NCBI GenBank assembly: GCA_036388415.1
Contig: DASVRW010000001.1
Span: 1 to 41,738, forward strand
Direction of reading: 5' to 3'
Length of the DNA stretch: 41,738 nucleotides
Origin: Candidatus Saccharimonadales bacterium
GTDB taxonomy: Bacteria; Patescibacteriota; Saccharimonadia; Saccharimonadales; UBA4665
Shown: positions 39,671 through 41,738 of the stretch, piece by piece
Numbering within the stretch: position 1 is the stretch's first letter
How the letters are laid out: each line of letters opens with the position of its first letter
Position numbers and translations under genes: made by a program
The notes under the pieces: generated by a model
Database searches by the model: none
Seen by the model: only the letters and a program-made list of their open reading frames with translations
Told to the model about the DNA's origin: nothing

Positions 39671-41254
39671 ATGGTACTACCGAGGAGAAAGTGGAGTAGA
39701 TTTGTTGTAGTTGCTGCTGTAATTACGTTATTTGCAGTGCTTGGAGCACAAATACTGACATGGTCGTCATCTGCCGCAACTAGTTCTGTCAGTGTTGAGG
39801 CCGAAGCGGGCGTAAAGACTGGGGTGGTATCTGATATCGCCGACAGTTCGGCAAGTAGTGGGAGCGGGGTAGTGTTCGGTAGAACAGTTCCATCAGGCGA
39901 GCAGTATTTGCCGATGTTACTACCATCCCAGGATGTACTGAAATCCAGCCCCAAAAAAGTATTTGCTCATTATTTTACGCAGTTTCCTATATCTATAGAT
40001 AATAAACCGGCGGAGAGCGACTACTATGCGGTGAACTATTTAAATCCCAACGGCGAAAGCGGAAAACATAGCTCGTATGGAGGGTTTCTGCGTGAAAGGC
40101 CGTTGCCACGGCCGGTTATTGCTGCTGCTGATTGGCGGCTAGAGGATATGAAAACTGAGGTCAGGCGGGCAACAGGGGCCGGCCTCGACGGATTTACTCT
40201 CGACATGTTGTCACTCAGCGGAGCGCATTGGGATAAGATGCAATTGCTCCTGCAGGCGGCGACTGCCGTGGATCCAAAATTCAAAATACTACTTATGCCA
40301 GATGGCACGACCTCTGTAACTGCAGACGTTAATGCACTGGCTAACTCCGTTGCCGGCATGGCACAGAATTCCTCGGCGTACCGGCTGGCAGATGGGCGTC
40401 TTGTTATTTCGCCGTTTGCACCCGAACGCCAGGGAGCTGCCTGGTGGCAGAACTGGTTGGCTATAATGAAAAGCAAAGGAATCGATGTCGCTTTTGTGCC
40501 ATGTTTTGTTGATTATCGAAACAATGTTGAGTCCTTTGCGCCATTTAGTTATGGATTATCGAACTGGGGAAGTCGCAGCCCCGCGGCGAATGCTAACATT
40601 GCCACCAATATAACGGATGCCCATAATCGAGGAAAATTATGGATGCAATCAGCCTCGACCCAGGACGAACGACCAAGGTCCGGTGTGTACGACGAGGCTC
40701 AAAATTCTGAAAATTACCGCTTAACATGGGACGGAGCAATCCGGGGGGATGCCGAATGGGTGCAAATACCCACCTGGAATGATTACACAGAAAGTGCGGA
40801 AATTGCTCCCTCAACGCATATCGGCTGGAGTCTGTTAGACCTGACGAGCTATTACGTCACCAAATATAAACTGGGTGTTGAACCGACTATAAGGAAAGAT
40901 GTTGTCTATGTGTCCCACAGGGTGCACCCAGCCGCCGCTACGCCGACTGGGGGCCAGACGAGGCTTATGTTGCTGCGAGCCGGCAGCAGCCAGCCGAGAG
41001 ACATGGTAGAAGCGTTAACTTTTCTAACTGCTCCAGCCAAGGTGAGTGTTAAGATCGGCGCTACGGCATATACGTATGATGCGCCTGCAGGTGTATATGC
41101 TAAGACGTATCCATTGGCAGCGGGTACTGTTTCAGTGAGTACTACCCGGATTACTACCGGTCAGGTAACGGCTACTGCAACATCGACATTTCCTGTTACT
41201 AACTCTCCGGTAGTCCAAGATCTCCAATATTATTTTACGAGTAGTGCCCGCTAG
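39671..41254 (+). CDS. Exported GH71-like (alpha-1,3-glucanase family) glycoside hydrolase
   Basis: 527 residues from the promoter-supported ATG. Signal anchor at about 10-30, then a variant of the shared module (SVSVEAEAGVKTGVV ... DSSASSGSGVVF, 39-69). Residues about 95-420 match the layout of family 71 glycoside hydrolases: KVFAHYFTQFPIS at the first strand, GG-LRERPLPRP, GLDGFTLDML at an acidic strand end, and WVQIPTWNDYTESAEIAPS near the end. Acidic residues in GFTLD and NDYTE could be catalytic. A C-terminal beta-sandwich (about 425-527) follows. GH71 enzymes cleave alpha-1,3-glucan, found in fungal walls and bacterial biofilm matrix. The substrate here is inferred only from the family. 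Confidence 0.83.
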   Translation: MVLPRRKWSRFVVVAAVITLFAVLGAQILTWSSSAATSSVSVEAEAGVKTGVVSDIADSSASSGSGVVFGRTVPSGEQYLPMLLPSQDVLKSSPKKVFAHYFTQFPISIDNKPAESDYYAVNYLNPNGESGKHSSYGGFLRERPLPRPVIAAADWRLEDMKTEVRRATGAGLDGFTLDMLSLSGAHWDKMQLLLQAATAVDPKFKILLMPDGTTSVTADVNALANSVAGMAQNSSAYRLADGRLVISPFAPERQGAAWWQNWLAIMKSKGIDVAFVPCFVDYRNNVESFAPFSYGLSNWGSRSPAANANIATNITDAHNRGKLWMQSASTQDERPRSGVYDEAQNSENYRLTWDGAIRGDAEWVQIPTWNDYTESAEIAPSTHIGWSLLDLTSYYVTKYKLGVEPTIRKDVVYVSHRVHPAAATPTGGQTRLMLLRAGSSQPRDMVEALTFLTAPAKVSVKIGATAYTYDAPAGVYAKTYPLAAGTVSVSTTRITTGQVTATATSTFPVTNSPVVQDLQYYFTSSAR

Positions 41255-41602
41255 CCAGTGTCTGTTGACCCTTCGGCTGCTGTGGCCTGATAATGCCTGT
41301 GTATAAGTCTATGGAAATAACAAGAAATTAAGTTATTAATGTGATATATACAACAATTATATTACTACGATAGTTTATAAGTCATCTATTTTATGGTGAT
41401 AAGTGTGGTATTAACAACACTATATGCTTATTTTATGACATTTTGCCGATTGCTTGGAGGAAAGGATATTTTATGCAATTGTCATTGATTGAGTACCATA
41501 AGCGGTTCATACTGTATACAAGCCATAGACGCTAAAGTTTATGGCGCTAGTTGAAGCTTTCTCGCAATTGCTTCAGCTAAAACCAAAAAACATACTCAAA
41601 CA
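41255..41602 (+). other. A/T-rich intergenic region upstream of the second surface protein
   Basis: It holds one tiny ORF (41473-41535) and a hairpin TGAAGC (41552-41557) / GCTTCA (41570-41575) that occupies the same place as the hairpin before the gene at 36039, with a different sequence. No clear terminator for the GH71-like gene is visible. Confidence 0.55.
41473..41535 (+). CDS. Possible 20-residue leader peptide or small protein
   Basis: ATG at 41473 opens a frame of 20 residues (MQLSLIEYHKRFILYTSHRR). It is preceded by GGAGG (41456-41460) and AAAGG (41461-41465), the latter 7 nt upstream. It is basic and short, with no family match. The good ribosome-binding site in an otherwise non-coding leader is the only support. 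Confidence 0.3.
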   Translation: MQLSLIEYHKRFILYTSHRR

Positions 41603-41722
41603 AATGTTCCAACAAACACCTCAAAAACGAGTACTGTTCCCACGTATCCTGACGCCTGTCGTACTGGGTGTATTGAGCGTGGCCAGCATCTTGTATGCTG
41701 GCTTCGCTCTATTCCCTCAAAC
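41571..41722 (+). repeat. Duplicated surface-gene 5' segment, copy 2
   Basis: Direct repeat of 36008-36157, with a 76-bp identical core and a few changes upstream of it. Confidence 0.88.
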
Positions 41723-41738
41723 AGCTACGGCTGCTGCC
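41603..41738 (+). CDS. Second tail-fibre-like surface protein, N-terminus only (partial)
   Basis: 45 codons, cut by the window end. The signal anchor is nearly identical to that of the protein at 36039 (MFQQTPQKRVLF then the same VVLGVLSVASILYAGFALF), differing at about five residues up to FPQTA. The following residues (TATAAA) begin to diverge. It is almost certainly a paralogue of the giant surface protein. The start is fixed by alignment with the first copy; no Shine-Dalgarno is visible. Confidence 0.85.

Overview
The window looks like chromosomal DNA of a Patescibacteria (CPR) bacterium, most likely a Candidatus Saccharibacteria (TM7) relative. This is an inference. It rests on small adenylate kinase and ribosomal genes, a B12-dependent ribonucleotide reductase paired with NrdR, KGG-repeat miniproteins, many exported low-complexity surface proteins, roughly balanced base composition, and TGA used as a stop codon (which argues against the code-25 Gracilibacteria and Absconditabacteria). 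No 16S is present to confirm it.

Layout. 1-779: 3' end of 23S rRNA, a structured spacer, 5S rRNA and a terminator. 893-3686: an exported cohesin-like/TIG/dockerin protein and two KGG-repeat miniproteins. 3702-5048 (minus): a ROK kinase and a tightly coupled HExxH/zinc-ribbon protein. 5169-8913: translation operon rpsA-infB plus a Q/P-rich protein. 9162-11054: a membrane protein with a degenerate PP2C-like domain. 11118-14826 (minus): fmt, def and priA, with a palindromic element inserted in frame in priA. 15026-17931: a winged-helix protein, a membrane protein, rpsU, yqeY-like, adk and map. 17936-18077: a second long palindromic element. 18121-25006: ftsA, ftsZ, nrdR and nrdJ. 25189-29366: a helical unknown, three exported beta-helix proteins and a thioredoxin-like protein. 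29404-32773: a T-box leader and ileS. 32855-35651: an orphan 7TM histidine kinase and rplU. 36039-41738: a giant tail-fibre/FN3-like surface protein, a GH71-like exported glycoside hydrolase, and the start of a second surface protein whose 5' end nearly duplicates that of the first.

How it fits together. Housekeeping blocks for translation initiation (IF-2, S1, S21, L21, formyltransferase, deformylase, Met aminopeptidase, IleRS), replication restart, division and dNTP supply alternate with cell-surface genes. Four exported proteins (three beta-helix, one GH71) share a short module of about 36 residues right after the membrane segment, so they probably form one surface system.

Start-site signals fall into two classes. 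Some genes have a strong Shine-Dalgarno. At least ten others have a -10-like hexamer only 6-10 nt from the start codon, which suggests leaderless transcripts. Several starts below were moved from the longest open frame on this basis. The most unusual items are the two sequence-unrelated long hairpin elements, the shared surface module, the ileS T-box with an apparent Stem III/terminator switch, and the degenerate phosphatase-like membrane protein.
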